Of a DNA stretch of 64,000 nucleotides, positions 26,363 through 34,383 are shown one piece after another. Position numbers and translations under genes: made by a program. How positions within the stretch are numbered: position 1 is the first letter of the stretch; every line of letters starts with the position of its first letter. The stretch comes from Aureitalea sp. L0-47. GTDB taxonomy: Bacteria > Bacteroidota > Bacteroidia > Flavobacteriales > Flavobacteriaceae. The DNA lies in assembly GCF_026126405.1 (NCBI RefSeq), contig NZ_JAFMTQ010000002.1, positions 186,001-250,000 of the forward strand. The letters run 5' to 3'. A model generated the notes under the pieces. That model did no database searches and was not told the origin of the DNA. It worked only from the letters and a program-made list of their open reading frames with translations.

Positions 26363-26378
26363 AGGCTTAGTTTAGCAA

Positions 26379-26416
26379 CAAATATCGGTTCAATTTTCCA
26401 AAAAACACGATATTTG
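26379..26416. promoter_or_regulatory. Palindromic divergent promoter/operator between GNAT and fbp
   Basis: The 80-base gap between the divergent genes holds a perfect inverted repeat: CAAATATCG at 26379-26387 and CGATATTTG at 26408-26416, 20 bases apart. Each arm, read towards its gene, gives ATATTTG, close to a -7 box, so the arms may be back-to-back promoters. Alternatively they form one symmetric operator. Confidence 0.45.
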
Positions 26417-26442
26417 CATTAAATCTGCAACACCTTAACCTA

Positions 26443-27447
26443 ATGGCTCAAAAAAACCAGACCCTCGGCGAATTTATTATCGAGAATCAAAGTGAATTCA
26501 AGTATTCTTCCGGGGAATTATCGAGACTCATTAACTCTATCAGGTTAGCGGCAAAAGTGGTAAACCACGAGGTGAACAAAGCCGGCTTAGTGGATATTTT
26601 AGGAGCTGCAGGCGAAACTAACGTTCAAGGTGAGAGCCAGCAAAAACTGGACGTATACGCCAATGAGGCTTTCATCAAAACTTTAACCAACCGTGAGATC
26701 GTATGTGGGATCGCCAGTGAAGAGGAAGACCACTTTATTACGATCAAGGGTCGAAATCAGAATCACGACAATAAATATGTAGTATTGATCGATCCCCTGG
26801 ACGGCTCGTCCAATATCGATGTGAATGTTTCGGTAGGAACCATCTTTTCTGTATATCGGAGGATCACACCTTCAGGCACCCCAGTAACCCTGGAAGATTT
26901 TCTGCAACCAGGCAGGAATCAGGTAGCCGCGGGTTATATTATTTACGGAACTTCTACCATGATTGTTTACACCACCGGACACGGAGTAAACGGATTTACC
27001 TTAAACCCAGCCTTAGGGACCTACTATCACTCCCATCCGAACATGAAGTTTCCCCAAGACGGAACGATCTACTCCGTTAACGAGGGTAACTATGTACACT
27101 TTCCACAGGGCGTGAAAGATTATATCAAATTTTGCCAGGAGGAGGAAGGCGACAGGCCCTATACTTCACGATACATTGGATCGCTGGTTTCTGACTTCCA
27201 CAGAAATATGATCAAAGGAGGAATATACATTTATCCAAATACGGCAAAGAATCCTGACGGTAAATTACGCTTGTTATACGAGTGTAATCCCATGGCTATG
27301 ATCGCTGAACAAGCCGGTGGAATGGCAAGTGATGGCTTCCGAAGAATACTGGATATCGAACCTACCGAACTACACCAAAGGGTTCCATTTATCTGCGGAA
27401 GCAGCAACATGGTACGGAAGGCTGAAAAGTTCATGCAAAACGCATAA
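26443..27447 (+). CDS. fbp: Class I fructose-1,6-bisphosphatase
   Basis: This enzyme removes the 1-phosphate from fructose-1,6-bisphosphate in gluconeogenesis. The 334-residue protein has the metal-binding [15 protein letters not shown], the EEEDH acidic residues just before it, and the substrate segment [21 protein letters not shown]. Length and motifs are those of the animal-like class I enzyme. It is monocistronic, with a promoter facing the GNAT operon and a strong terminator after it. Confidence 0.97.
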   Translation: MAQKNQTLGEFIIENQSEFKYSSGELSRLINSIRLAAKVVNHEVNKAGLVDILGAAGETNVQGESQQKLDVYANEAFIKTLTNREIVCGIASEEEDHFITIKGRNQNHDNKYVVLIDPLDGSSNIDVNVSVGTIFSVYRRITPSGTPVTLEDFLQPGRNQVAAGYIIYGTSTMIVYTTGHGVNGFTLNPALGTYYHSHPNMKFPQDGTIYSVNEGNYVHFPQGVKDYIKFCQEEEGDRPYTSRYIGSLVSDFHRNMIKGGIYIYPNTAKNPDGKLRLLYECNPMAMIAEQAGGMASDGFRRILDIEPTELHQRVPFICGSSNMVRKAEKFMQNA

Positions 27448-27451
27448 ACAC

Positions 27452-27480
27452 AAAAAAATCAATGCTTAATTGGTTTTTTT
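27452..27480 (+). terminator. Terminator after fbp
   Basis: A-rich and T-rich arms (core AATCAAT / ATTGGTT with one G-T pair, loop GCTTA) extend into A7 and T7 and form a stem of about 12 bases. It may work in both directions. Confidence 0.75.
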
Positions 27481-27517
27481 ATACATTTATAAAAGATCAT
27501 CAACACTTTATCCAATT

Positions 27518-27868
27518 ATGGCTAAGAAAAACACAGAGACGGAGAACAAGGGAAGCATGGATTCATCTTCTAAGATTGAAGCGATAAAGAACCTGATCTT
27601 TGGGGAGAATATAGAACAGTACGACAGTGAGTTCGAGACACTTAAAAAAGATCTTGACAAAAAGAAGAAGGCATTGGAGTCCTACATCGATGAGGTGCGG
27701 GAAGAATTGATGCAATCTATCGATTCGCTCAGTACAGATGTAAACATCCGAATCACCGACCTCGAAGATTCTCTAAACGCAAAAGCCGAAGCCCTTTCCG
27801 AAGAAAAGGTAGACCGAAAACAGCTTGGAAAACTTCTCATTAGTCTTGGTGAGAAGATCAGTTCATAG
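27518..27868 (+). CDS. Coiled-coil protein at head of GTPase cassette
   Basis: The 116-residue protein is highly charged and mostly helical. A disordered N-terminus (MAKKNTETENKGSMD) leads into heptad-like segments (FETLKKDLDKKKKALESYID, then LEDSLNAKAEALSEEK) and a short C-terminal amphipathic helix (LGKLLISLGEKISS). No enzyme motif is present. Relatives are sometimes mislabelled as fructose bisphosphatase because they follow fbp. The next gene is 25 bases downstream and the whole run to 31189 is on one strand. I place the start at 27518, since the in-frame upstream codon at 27470 lies in the terminator. Confidence 0.75.
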   Translation: MAKKNTETENKGSMDSSSKIEAIKNLIFGENIEQYDSEFETLKKDLDKKKKALESYIDEVREELMQSIDSLSTDVNIRITDLEDSLNAKAEALSEEKVDRKQLGKLLISLGEKISS

Positions 27869-27893
27869 GATTGCTACCAAATAAATCCCAGTG

Positions 27894-28712
27894 ATGGTAA
27901 AGGAGGACGAGAACAAACTGAAGTTACTTCGGGAGATCCTGTTGATAGACGACAGGGAGGTTGCGCGTGCTGTTTCTCAACGACTGGATGCGATTTCAGA
28001 AACCCTGGAGAAGAGTGAGAAACTTACGCAAAAGGTAGATCCTATCATCGAAAAACGACTGGATACCTTTGTAGAAAATATTCCTACCACACTGGGGCCC
28101 ACTATCACCAAAACATTGAAAGAAGAGATCGCAAATTCCAAAGACCAGGTGGTCGAGGCACTCTATCCCATCATGGGGAAGATGATCAAGCGATATATTC
28201 AGAATGAAATAAAACTGTTATCGGAGAATATTAACAATAAGGTGAATAAAACTCTTTCGCTGAAAATTTTTAAAAGAAAACTAAGGGCCATCTTCACCGG
28301 TGTTAAGGAGAGCGACATAATCCTTGCCGAATCAAACGCACCACAGGTAAACGAAATTTTCATCATTGAAAAAGGGTCCGGATTGTTGTTGGGAAATTAC
28401 AGTAAGACTGAAACTATGGACAAGGACATGATCTCGGGGATGCTCACTGCAATTAAAAGTTTTGTTGAAGATGCATTTGCCGGAGGAGCCCAGAATCTCG
28501 AGGCAATAGAGTATGAACTTTACACCATTCATATTCAAAACTTTTTTTCTTACTATATTGCAGTGGTCGTTTCAGGGAATTACACCCGAACTTTCGAAAG
28601 TGAGTTGGAAAATGAGCTCCTGGAACTATCAAAAAAACTAACCTCCAAGATAACTTCTCTATCAAAAGAAGCCGTAGACGTGATCCTGGCTGAACACATG
28701 GGAGTTAATTGA
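27894..28712 (+). CDS. Two-domain protein: OmpA-family-like N-terminus, longin/roadblock-like C-terminus
   Basis: The 272-residue protein has two parts. Residues about 1-130 are helical (LREILLIDDREVARAVSQRL, TLGPTITKTLKEEIANSKDQ, ALYPIMGKMIKRYIQ), a pattern I associate with the N-terminus of some bacterial OmpA-family proteins, but no OmpA peptidoglycan-binding domain follows. Residues about 140-250 alternate strands and helices (EIFIIEKGSGLLLGNYS, then MISGMLTAIKSFVEDAF, then IQNFFSYYIAVVVSGNY), in the order of roadblock/LC7 or longin domains that act on small GTPases. That fold call is inference. A GTPase is encoded two genes downstream. The ATG at 27894 is preferred to the GTG at 27891. 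Confidence 0.7.
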   Translation: MVKEDENKLKLLREILLIDDREVARAVSQRLDAISETLEKSEKLTQKVDPIIEKRLDTFVENIPTTLGPTITKTLKEEIANSKDQVVEALYPIMGKMIKRYIQNEIKLLSENINNKVNKTLSLKIFKRKLRAIFTGVKESDIILAESNAPQVNEIFIIEKGSGLLLGNYSKTETMDKDMISGMLTAIKSFVEDAFAGGAQNLEAIEYELYTIHIQNFFSYYIAVVVSGNYTRTFESELENELLELSKKLTSKITSLSKEAVDVILAEHMGVN

Positions 28713-28775
28713 CAAACTTTTTACACCACTACATATTAAGATTCGCCCGTAATAGGTGGTTAAAACAGATATCCT

Positions 28776-29126
28776 ATGATAGCAGGAAGCATGGTATATA
28801 TCAATAGAATGCAGGAAATAATCTCCGATTTTGACGGGACAGTAATTTCTTCGAACGACGCTATTCATTCCATAGAACTAGGAACGAATATATTTATGAT
28901 CCATCCTTTTTTTGAAAGTCTTAAAGGATCCTTGGATACCAGACCCGATATCTATTTTACTTTTCCATGTATCAATCTGAGCATGGGAGGAAAAGATTAT
29001 TATTGTGATGTTATAATCAAGAAAGAAAAGAATTTCGTGGCAATCTTATTGTTTAATTATTCGGATCACTACAATGAGGTTCGGGAAAAGATTCAAAAAA
29101 TAAACAGTGAAAAATTGAATTCGTGA
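28776..29126 (+). CDS. Stand-alone sensor-like domain, paralogue of kinase N-terminus
   Basis: The 116-residue protein has the same pattern as residues 15-105 of the histidine kinase at 29681. DFDGTVISSNDAI matches DQTGTVLESDDAI, HPFFESL matches HPFFEGV, FPCINL matches FPCVNL, and LLFNYSDHYNEV matches LLFDFSEHYEAS. The fold looks PAS-like. It has no output domain. The pair flanks the GTPase gene, so the short form may compete with or regulate the kinase sensor. I know of no described function. Confidence 0.7.
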   Translation: MIAGSMVYINRMQEIISDFDGTVISSNDAIHSIELGTNIFMIHPFFESLKGSLDTRPDIYFTFPCINLSMGGKDYYCDVIIKKEKNFVAILLFNYSDHYNEVREKIQKINSEKLNS

Positions 29127-29193
29127 ATTCTTTTTATTCTCTTTGTATATCAATTCCGACTAACTGAATGAATAACTAACCAAGGATTGAAGT

Positions 29194-29679
29194 ATGGCAG
29201 CAGTTAAGAAAATTGTATTAATAGGGCATTTTGGGGTAGGTAAGACCAGTTTGGTTCGGCGCTATGTAGACAGTGCCTTTAACGAAGATTACCTGGTTAC
29301 GGTTGGTGTTCACGTGAAGAAGAAAGAAGTAACCATCGACGAAGAAATTGTTACCCTGATTATTTGGGACATAGAAGGAAATAACTCAATTGATAAAGCC
29401 CGAAGCTCTTATTTATTGGGAACACATGGTTTCATTTATGTCTTTGATGTGATGCGCCCAGAGACCTACGAGGATATCCAAAGTGAAATGGATTATCTGG
29501 AAGATAATTACAAAGACATTCCCGTATGTATGGTTGGAAACAAATCCGATCTGTTCACAGAAGAATTTAACCAGGACTTCTTCAACGATCAAGTATTTAA
29601 GAATTGTTATTTCACTAGTGCAAAAACGGGAGATAAGGTAGAAGATTTGTTCATAGAGCTGGCCAAACGAACCTTGTAG
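29194..29679 (+). CDS. Rab/Ras-like small GTPase
   Basis: The 161-residue protein is a complete Ras-superfamily G domain of the prokaryotic Rab-like kind. The P-loop is GHFGVGKTS (residues 11-19) and the switch I Thr is about residue 36 (VTVGVH). The G3 box is WDIEGN (Asp59, Gly62), NKSD occupies residues 116-119 and TSAK 141-144. The residue matching Ras Gln61 is Asn63. There is no C-terminal Cys for lipidation, so it should be cytosolic or recruited by partners. The kinase gene begins one base after its stop. Confidence 0.92.
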   Translation: MAAVKKIVLIGHFGVGKTSLVRRYVDSAFNEDYLVTVGVHVKKKEVTIDEEIVTLIIWDIEGNNSIDKARSSYLLGTHGFIYVFDVMRPETYEDIQSEMDYLEDNYKDIPVCMVGNKSDLFTEEFNQDFFNDQVFKNCYFTSAKTGDKVEDLFIELAKRTL

Positions 29680-29680
29680 T

Positions 29681-31189
29681 ATGAAAACTAGCTTAAAGAC
29701 CGAAATTTGCAATTCCCGAATTCAGGAAGTTGAGATAGACCAAACAGGGACTGTTCTCGAAAGTGATGACGCGATTTTTGGTATGCCTAAGGGCTCTCTT
29801 ATAAGTGATCTACATCCCTTTTTTGAAGGTGTGATCCCACTACTTCCCGCATTGAATGACACTCTCAATTTCCCCTGTGTCAACCTTGAAACTGAGTCCA
29901 ATTCCCGAATTGTCGATATTGATTTCATCCCGAAGGACAACAGGATTTATTTGCTGTTATTTGACTTTTCAGAGCATTATGAAGCTTCTCATCCTTTGGT
30001 TCAGGAAAAGAACGTGGCCTCGATCGCCAAGCACAAGCTTGCTTTCGAAAAGCAATTGCTGGAAGCCAAGGAAGAGTTTAAAAACGGCTTCCTGGCAAAT
30101 CTAAATCACGAGATCCGTAATCCATTGAATAATCTCTTAGGGTTCATGGAGCTGCTGAAAGAAACAAAGCTTGATTACGATCAGAACGAGACGCTAAAAG
30201 TGATGCAACGAACCGGGACTCACCTCAAGATACTTATGGATGATATGCTCGATATTTCCAAGATCGAAAGGGGTGTACTCGATATTAAAAACGTCAATTT
30301 TAACCTGGGACATATACTTAACAACCTTCATAACCATTTCCATCTGAAATACCACGATAAGCCCGTGGTTTTTAATGTTACCATAGACAATAACGTACCA
30401 AAGAAACTATTAGGTGACCCGGCCAGACTCAACCAGATCCTGTTCAACTTACTTGAGAATGCCTTCAGAAATACTGAAGACGGCCATATTTCAATGTTTG
30501 TGAAAGCAGTCGATCAAAACAAGAGCAGATGTAAGGTTCAAATTATCATCTCCGATAGTGGATCGGGTATTCCTGAAGATAAGATTAACGAAGTATTCGA
30601 CACCTATTTCCAGCTGAAAGTAGACAAATTAAAGCCCCTGGGAGAAGGATTAGGTTTGAAGATCGTAAAGGACCTAACCGAATCTCTCAATGGAACAGTT
30701 CAGTTGAGCAGTGAAGAAGGAAAGGGAAGCGTATTTACATGTGTATTCCCTTTTGAAGTTCGAACCGGAGGCCGCGAAAAGAAAACTGTTCCCAAAGGGA
30801 CCGGAATCCTAATGAGCAAAAGAATACTTATTGTTGAGGACGAAACAACGAACCAGATGTTGATGATGAAAATGTTTCTGAACAATGAAAAGGGATATGT
30901 GATCGAAATGGCCATCAATGCTGCTCATGCTCTTGAGCTACTTGAGAACAACAACTACAACCTAATTATGTTTAAGTCAGTCTTGACAGATATGAAGGCC
31001 GAAGAGTTTATCAATGCCCTTAGGTCGCATAAAAGCGAGCAGGTAAGCAAAATACCTATTCTGATCGCAAGTGGAAGCACCTTTAAAGAACAACAGGAAT
31101 CGGTGCTGGAAGCCGGTGCTTCGGCATTTCTGGCCAAACCATACACAAAAAATGAGCTCTTCAAATGTATTGAAAAGCTCATTCGTTAA
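29681..31189 (+). CDS. Hybrid histidine kinase with degenerate receiver
   Basis: The 502-residue soluble protein has a PAS-like sensor (about 1-105) and a short coiled coil. A HisKA dimerisation domain follows, with phospho-acceptor His143 in LNHEIRNPLNN, and an ATPase domain with N box LENAFRNT, ISDSGSGIPEDK and GEGLGLKIVKDL. A receiver-like domain ends it (about 380-502). The receiver keeps the VEDE acidic pair and the FLAKPY Lys, but the phosphorylated Asp is replaced by Lys432 (LIMFKSVLTD). The kinase core looks active. The receiver cannot take phosphate at the normal site and may be a docking domain. Confidence 0.9.
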   Translation: MKTSLKTEICNSRIQEVEIDQTGTVLESDDAIFGMPKGSLISDLHPFFEGVIPLLPALNDTLNFPCVNLETESNSRIVDIDFIPKDNRIYLLLFDFSEHYEASHPLVQEKNVASIAKHKLAFEKQLLEAKEEFKNGFLANLNHEIRNPLNNLLGFMELLKETKLDYDQNETLKVMQRTGTHLKILMDDMLDISKIERGVLDIKNVNFNLGHILNNLHNHFHLKYHDKPVVFNVTIDNNVPKKLLGDPARLNQILFNLLENAFRNTEDGHISMFVKAVDQNKSRCKVQIIISDSGSGIPEDKINEVFDTYFQLKVDKLKPLGEGLGLKIVKDLTESLNGTVQLSSEEGKGSVFTCVFPFEVRTGGREKKTVPKGTGILMSKRILIVEDETTNQMLMMKMFLNNEKGYVIEMAINAAHALELLENNNYNLIMFKSVLTDMKAEEFINALRSHKSEQVSKIPILIASGSTFKEQQESVLEAGASAFLAKPYTKNELFKCIEKLIR

Positions 31190-31202
31190 TATACTCGTGT
31201 AG

Positions 31203-31628
31203 TTAATCTCTATTTAAAAGATATCTGTAGTCTTCCATATCCAAGCCTCCCTGGAAGATCTCAATGGATTTCTTGATGAGCTTTGCAGCTTGCTCCTCGG
31301 TGTATCCCAAACCTATGGCATAACGCTCCACAAGTCGTTTCTCATCATCATCAATTTCGTTATCGGCAAAGATCATCTTAAACAGATCTAATATTCGCTC
31401 CAGTCTCACATCGGCAGAATTGGAAGGCTCCATTGGATAGATGCTGGGTTTTTTGGCTATCTTCTTGTATTCATCATCCGTTATATCCAATTTTTCGGCA
31501 AATCGTCGCAAAAGCAATTGCTCCTGTTCTTTCAATATCCCATCAACCATCGCCATTCGCATGATGGATGCAAAGTGACTAAGCTTTCTTGATCTTTCTC
31601 CGTGTTCAAATAAATTGCTAAATGCCAT
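31203..31628 (-). CDS. TerB-like domain protein
   Basis: The 141-residue protein is an all-helical TerB/DjlA-type domain: LSHFASIMRMAMVDGILKEQEQ carries the DGxxxxxE acidic motif and FADNEIDDDEKRLVERYA a second acidic copy. TerB folds occur in tellurite-resistance and stress systems, where they may bind metal, but no other ter genes are here. The start is at 31628 (MAFSNLFEHG), because the 19 residues encoded upstream do not resemble the family. It converges on the hybrid kinase gene. Confidence 0.82.
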   Translation of the reverse strand: MAFSNLFEHGERSRKLSHFASIMRMAMVDGILKEQEQLLLRRFAEKLDITDDEYKKIAKKPSIYPMEPSNSADVRLERILDLFKMIFADNEIDDDEKRLVERYAIGLGYTEEQAAKLIKKSIEIFQGGLDMEDYRYLLNRD

Positions 31629-31744
31629 TATCAAAATTTTGACGATAAAATTACGAAGATTCGTGATTTTTTCTGAACAATCCATCTAAAATATAAGCCA
31701 TTATAAACTTTTCTTAATTGATCGAAAAAATAGGGTACATCACT

Positions 31745-31752
31745 TATCTTTA
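31745..31752 (+). promoter_or_regulatory. Putative -7 box (TATCTTTA) of the ligase operon
   Basis: TATCTTTA is one base from TAnnTTTG. A TTG lies 24 bases upstream (31718-31720), slightly too far for the usual 17-23 spacing. The expected transcription start is only about six bases before the ATG, so the mRNA would be nearly leaderless. Confidence 0.4.
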
Positions 31753-31763
31753 GTCGGTTTTTT

Positions 31764-32786
31764 ATGAAGCACCCACTACTCGTATTCAATGAAAAAGGGA
31801 TCTACTGTCAGCAGGCTGATGTTTATATCGATGCCTGGCGAGCGGTAGATAAATGTATTGTAACTCACGGACATTCAGATCACAGTCGCTGGGGTCATAA
31901 ACGATACATAACCCACCGAAGAAATGTTCCGATAATCAAACATCGATTAGGAGATATTACCGTCACACCAAAAGAGTGGAACGAAACCTTCACGATCAAT
32001 GGAGTTACTTTTTCACTACACCCCGCTGGTCACATAACAGGTTCCTCACAAGTGCGTGTGGAATACAAAGGAGAAGTTTGGGTATTTACCGGAGACTACA
32101 AGGTCGAGGATGATGGTCTTGCTGAAACCTTTGAACCCATCAAGTGCCAAACCTTTATCACCGAATGTACCTTCGGACTACCCGCTTTCAAATGGGAACC
32201 ACAAGCCGATGTTTTTACAGATATCAATAACTGGTGGGCAACAAACAAAGCGGAAGCAAGAACCTCTGTTCTCTTCGGTTATAGCCTGGGTAAGGCACAG
32301 CGACTCATTAAACACCTGGATACCTCAATTGGAAAGATCTACACTCACGGTGCTGTAGAGAAAATGACACAGGTAATTCGCGCGGAATACGATCTCCCCC
32401 CAACTGAATTGATAACGAGAGACAGCAAAAAAGAAGACATTGCCGGGAATATAGTAATAGCACCTCCAAGTGCTCATGGAGGAATCTGGATACGAAAAAT
32501 GCTGCCTTATGTAACCGCAACGGCCAGTGGATGGATGGCTTTCCGTGGCGCAAGGAGGCGCAGGGCTATGGACAAAGGATTTGTGCTTAGCGATCATGCC
32601 GATTGGGATGGATTACTAAGTGCCATAAAAGAAACCGGCTGCGAAAAGGTGATCACTACTCATGGATATACCGATATCTTTTCCCGCTACCTTCGGGAAG
32701 AACTGGGTTATGACGCTCGCACGGAGAAAACCCAATACGAAGGCGAATTAAACGAAATAGAGACGGAAAAGGAGGAGGAAGCTTAG
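31764..32786 (+). CDS. Ligase-associated DNA exonuclease (MBL fold)
   Basis: The 340-residue protein is a metallo-beta-lactamase/beta-CASP nuclease of the SNM1/CPSF-like group found beside ATP-dependent ligases. The metal motif THGHSDHSRWG (HxHxDH), HPAGHITGS, FTGDYK and the late HADWDGL and THGY segments are present. It probably trims DNA ends. It is the first of four repair genes spaced by 1-20 bases. Confidence 0.92.
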   Translation: MKHPLLVFNEKGIYCQQADVYIDAWRAVDKCIVTHGHSDHSRWGHKRYITHRRNVPIIKHRLGDITVTPKEWNETFTINGVTFSLHPAGHITGSSQVRVEYKGEVWVFTGDYKVEDDGLAETFEPIKCQTFITECTFGLPAFKWEPQADVFTDINNWWATNKAEARTSVLFGYSLGKAQRLIKHLDTSIGKIYTHGAVEKMTQVIRAEYDLPPTELITRDSKKEDIAGNIVIAPPSAHGGIWIRKMLPYVTATASGWMAFRGARRRRAMDKGFVLSDHADWDGLLSAIKETGCEKVITTHGYTDIFSRYLREELGYDARTEKTQYEGELNEIETEKEEEA

Positions 32787-32787
32787 T

Positions 32788-34380
32788 ATGAAACATTTTG
32801 CCAAACTAATCCGAACCATAGACAGCACCAATAAAACCAATGAAAAGGTGAACGCCCTGGCTGAATATTTCAATATCGCCAACGATTCCGATAAATTGTG
32901 GGCGATCGCAATCCTTTCTCATCGGCGGCCCAAGCGACCCGTCAACACCACCCTGCTTCGTGAATGGGCAACTGAACAAAGCGGAATTCCACTTTGGTTG
33001 TTCGAAGAAAGCTACCATATTGTTGGCGACTTAGCGGAGACAATCGCACTCATCCTTCCAAAAACTACCAAAGAATCAGACAAGTCATTGTCGCAGGTCA
33101 TTGCAGAGATCATATCGCTTCGAGAGATGGATGACGCTTCAAAGAAAGCCTATCTCCATGAGAATTGGATGAATATGTCCTATTACGAGCGCTTTATTTT
33201 CAATAAGATCATCACTGGTGGATTCAGAATAGGGGTTAGTCAGAAACTTATGACCCGTGCCCTTTCGAAATCTACAGGCATAGATGAGGATATCCTGGCC
33301 TATAAGCTTATGGGTGATTGGACTCCCGTCTCAACAACCTATACACAACTTATTGAAGAGGAGAACCCGAGTGATTATTTATCTAAACCCTATCCTTTCT
33401 ACCTTGCCTATGCCGTAGAGGATGGGTTTCAGGAAAGCATGGGAGAAATTTCAAACTGGAGCTTCGAACACAAATGGGACGGAATAAGAGCTCAAGTCAT
33501 ATTGCGAAATAATGAAGTATTTGTTTGGTCAAGAGGCGAAGAACTGGTTACTGATAAATACCCCGAGTTTCAACGCTTTTTAGATCATATCCCTAACGGA
33601 ACTGTACTCGATGGAGAGATCCTACCCTTCCCGGATGGACGCATTGGCGACTTCCGCGATTTACAAACTCGCATCGGACGTAAGAACATTTCTAAGAATT
33701 TGCTGGCTAAAACACCCGTTATCCTCGTTGCCTATGACCTCCTGGAATGGCAGGGCGAAGATATCAGGAACAAGCCTTTTTCTTTCAGAAGGAAGATTTT
33801 AGATGCAATGATCGCAAAGTTGAATTCTGAATCGATCGGACTCTTCCTAAGCAGTACCATGAGATTCGAAAAATGGGAGAGTGCTGCTGAGGAACGTAAA
33901 CGATCCCGCGAGAAGCGAAGTGAAGGCCTGATGATAAAACGTATCGATTCCTCCTACCAGGTGGGCAGGAAAAAAGGCGATTGGTGGAAATGGAAAGTAG
34001 ATCCTTTTACCATAGATGCCGTTCTTACCTACGCAATGAGAGGTCATGGCCGAAGAGCTAACCTGTACACCGATTATACCTTCGGACTATGGGACAACGG
34101 TGAGTTGGTAACTTTTGCCAAGGCCTATTCCGGACTTACCGATAAAGAGCTTCGGGAGATCGATGCCTGGATCAAGAAAAACACCCTGGAGCGGTTCGGT
34201 CCGGTGCGAAGTGTTACACCACATCACGTTTTTGAGATCGCTTTTGAAGGTATTGCCAAAAGCAGTCGGCACAAAAGCGGTGTTGCTACCCGGTTTCCGC
34301 GTATCCTGCGATGGCGAAGGGATAAGAAAATTGACGAAGCCAATACCCTAAGCGATCTGAAAGACTTAATTCCGAAGTAA
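32788..34380 (+). CDS. ATP-dependent DNA ligase
   Basis: The 530-residue protein has an N-terminal helical DNA-binding domain and the adenylation domain with the active-site Lys in FEHKWDGIRAQ. Motif IV is EGLMIKRIDS and motif V is WWKWKVDPFTID, and an OB-fold tail follows. It seals nicks using ATP, in contrast to the NAD-dependent replicative LigA of bacteria. It starts one base after the exonuclease stop. Confidence 0.95.
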   Translation: MKHFAKLIRTIDSTNKTNEKVNALAEYFNIANDSDKLWAIAILSHRRPKRPVNTTLLREWATEQSGIPLWLFEESYHIVGDLAETIALILPKTTKESDKSLSQVIAEIISLREMDDASKKAYLHENWMNMSYYERFIFNKIITGGFRIGVSQKLMTRALSKSTGIDEDILAYKLMGDWTPVSTTYTQLIEEENPSDYLSKPYPFYLAYAVEDGFQESMGEISNWSFEHKWDGIRAQVILRNNEVFVWSRGEELVTDKYPEFQRFLDHIPNGTVLDGEILPFPDGRIGDFRDLQTRIGRKNISKNLLAKTPVILVAYDLLEWQGEDIRNKPFSFRRKILDAMIAKLNSESIGLFLSSTMRFEKWESAAEERKRSREKRSEGLMIKRIDSSYQVGRKKGDWWKWKVDPFTIDAVLTYAMRGHGRRANLYTDYTFGLWDNGELVTFAKAYSGLTDKELREIDAWIKKNTLERFGPVRSVTPHHVFEIAFEGIAKSSRHKSGVATRFPRILRWRRDKKIDEANTLSDLKDLIPK

Positions 34381-34383
34381 AAA

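Noticed and set aside
27470-27868. Fructose-bisphosphatase label and upstream start for the coiled-coil gene
   Set aside because: The protein has no bisphosphatase motif. The name would be borrowed from the preceding fbp gene, and the upstream start lies inside the fbp terminator.
27891-28712. OmpA outer-membrane protein
   Set aside because: No signal peptide, beta-barrel or OmpA peptidoglycan-binding domain is present; only the N-terminal helical region resembles OmpA-family proteins.
31203-31628. Tellurite resistance system
   Set aside because: A single TerB-like domain without TerC, TerD or TerE is too little evidence.
31629-31685. Longer N-terminus of the TerB-like gene
   Set aside because: The extra 19 residues are not TerB-like. 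MAFSNLFEHG at 31628 is the better start.
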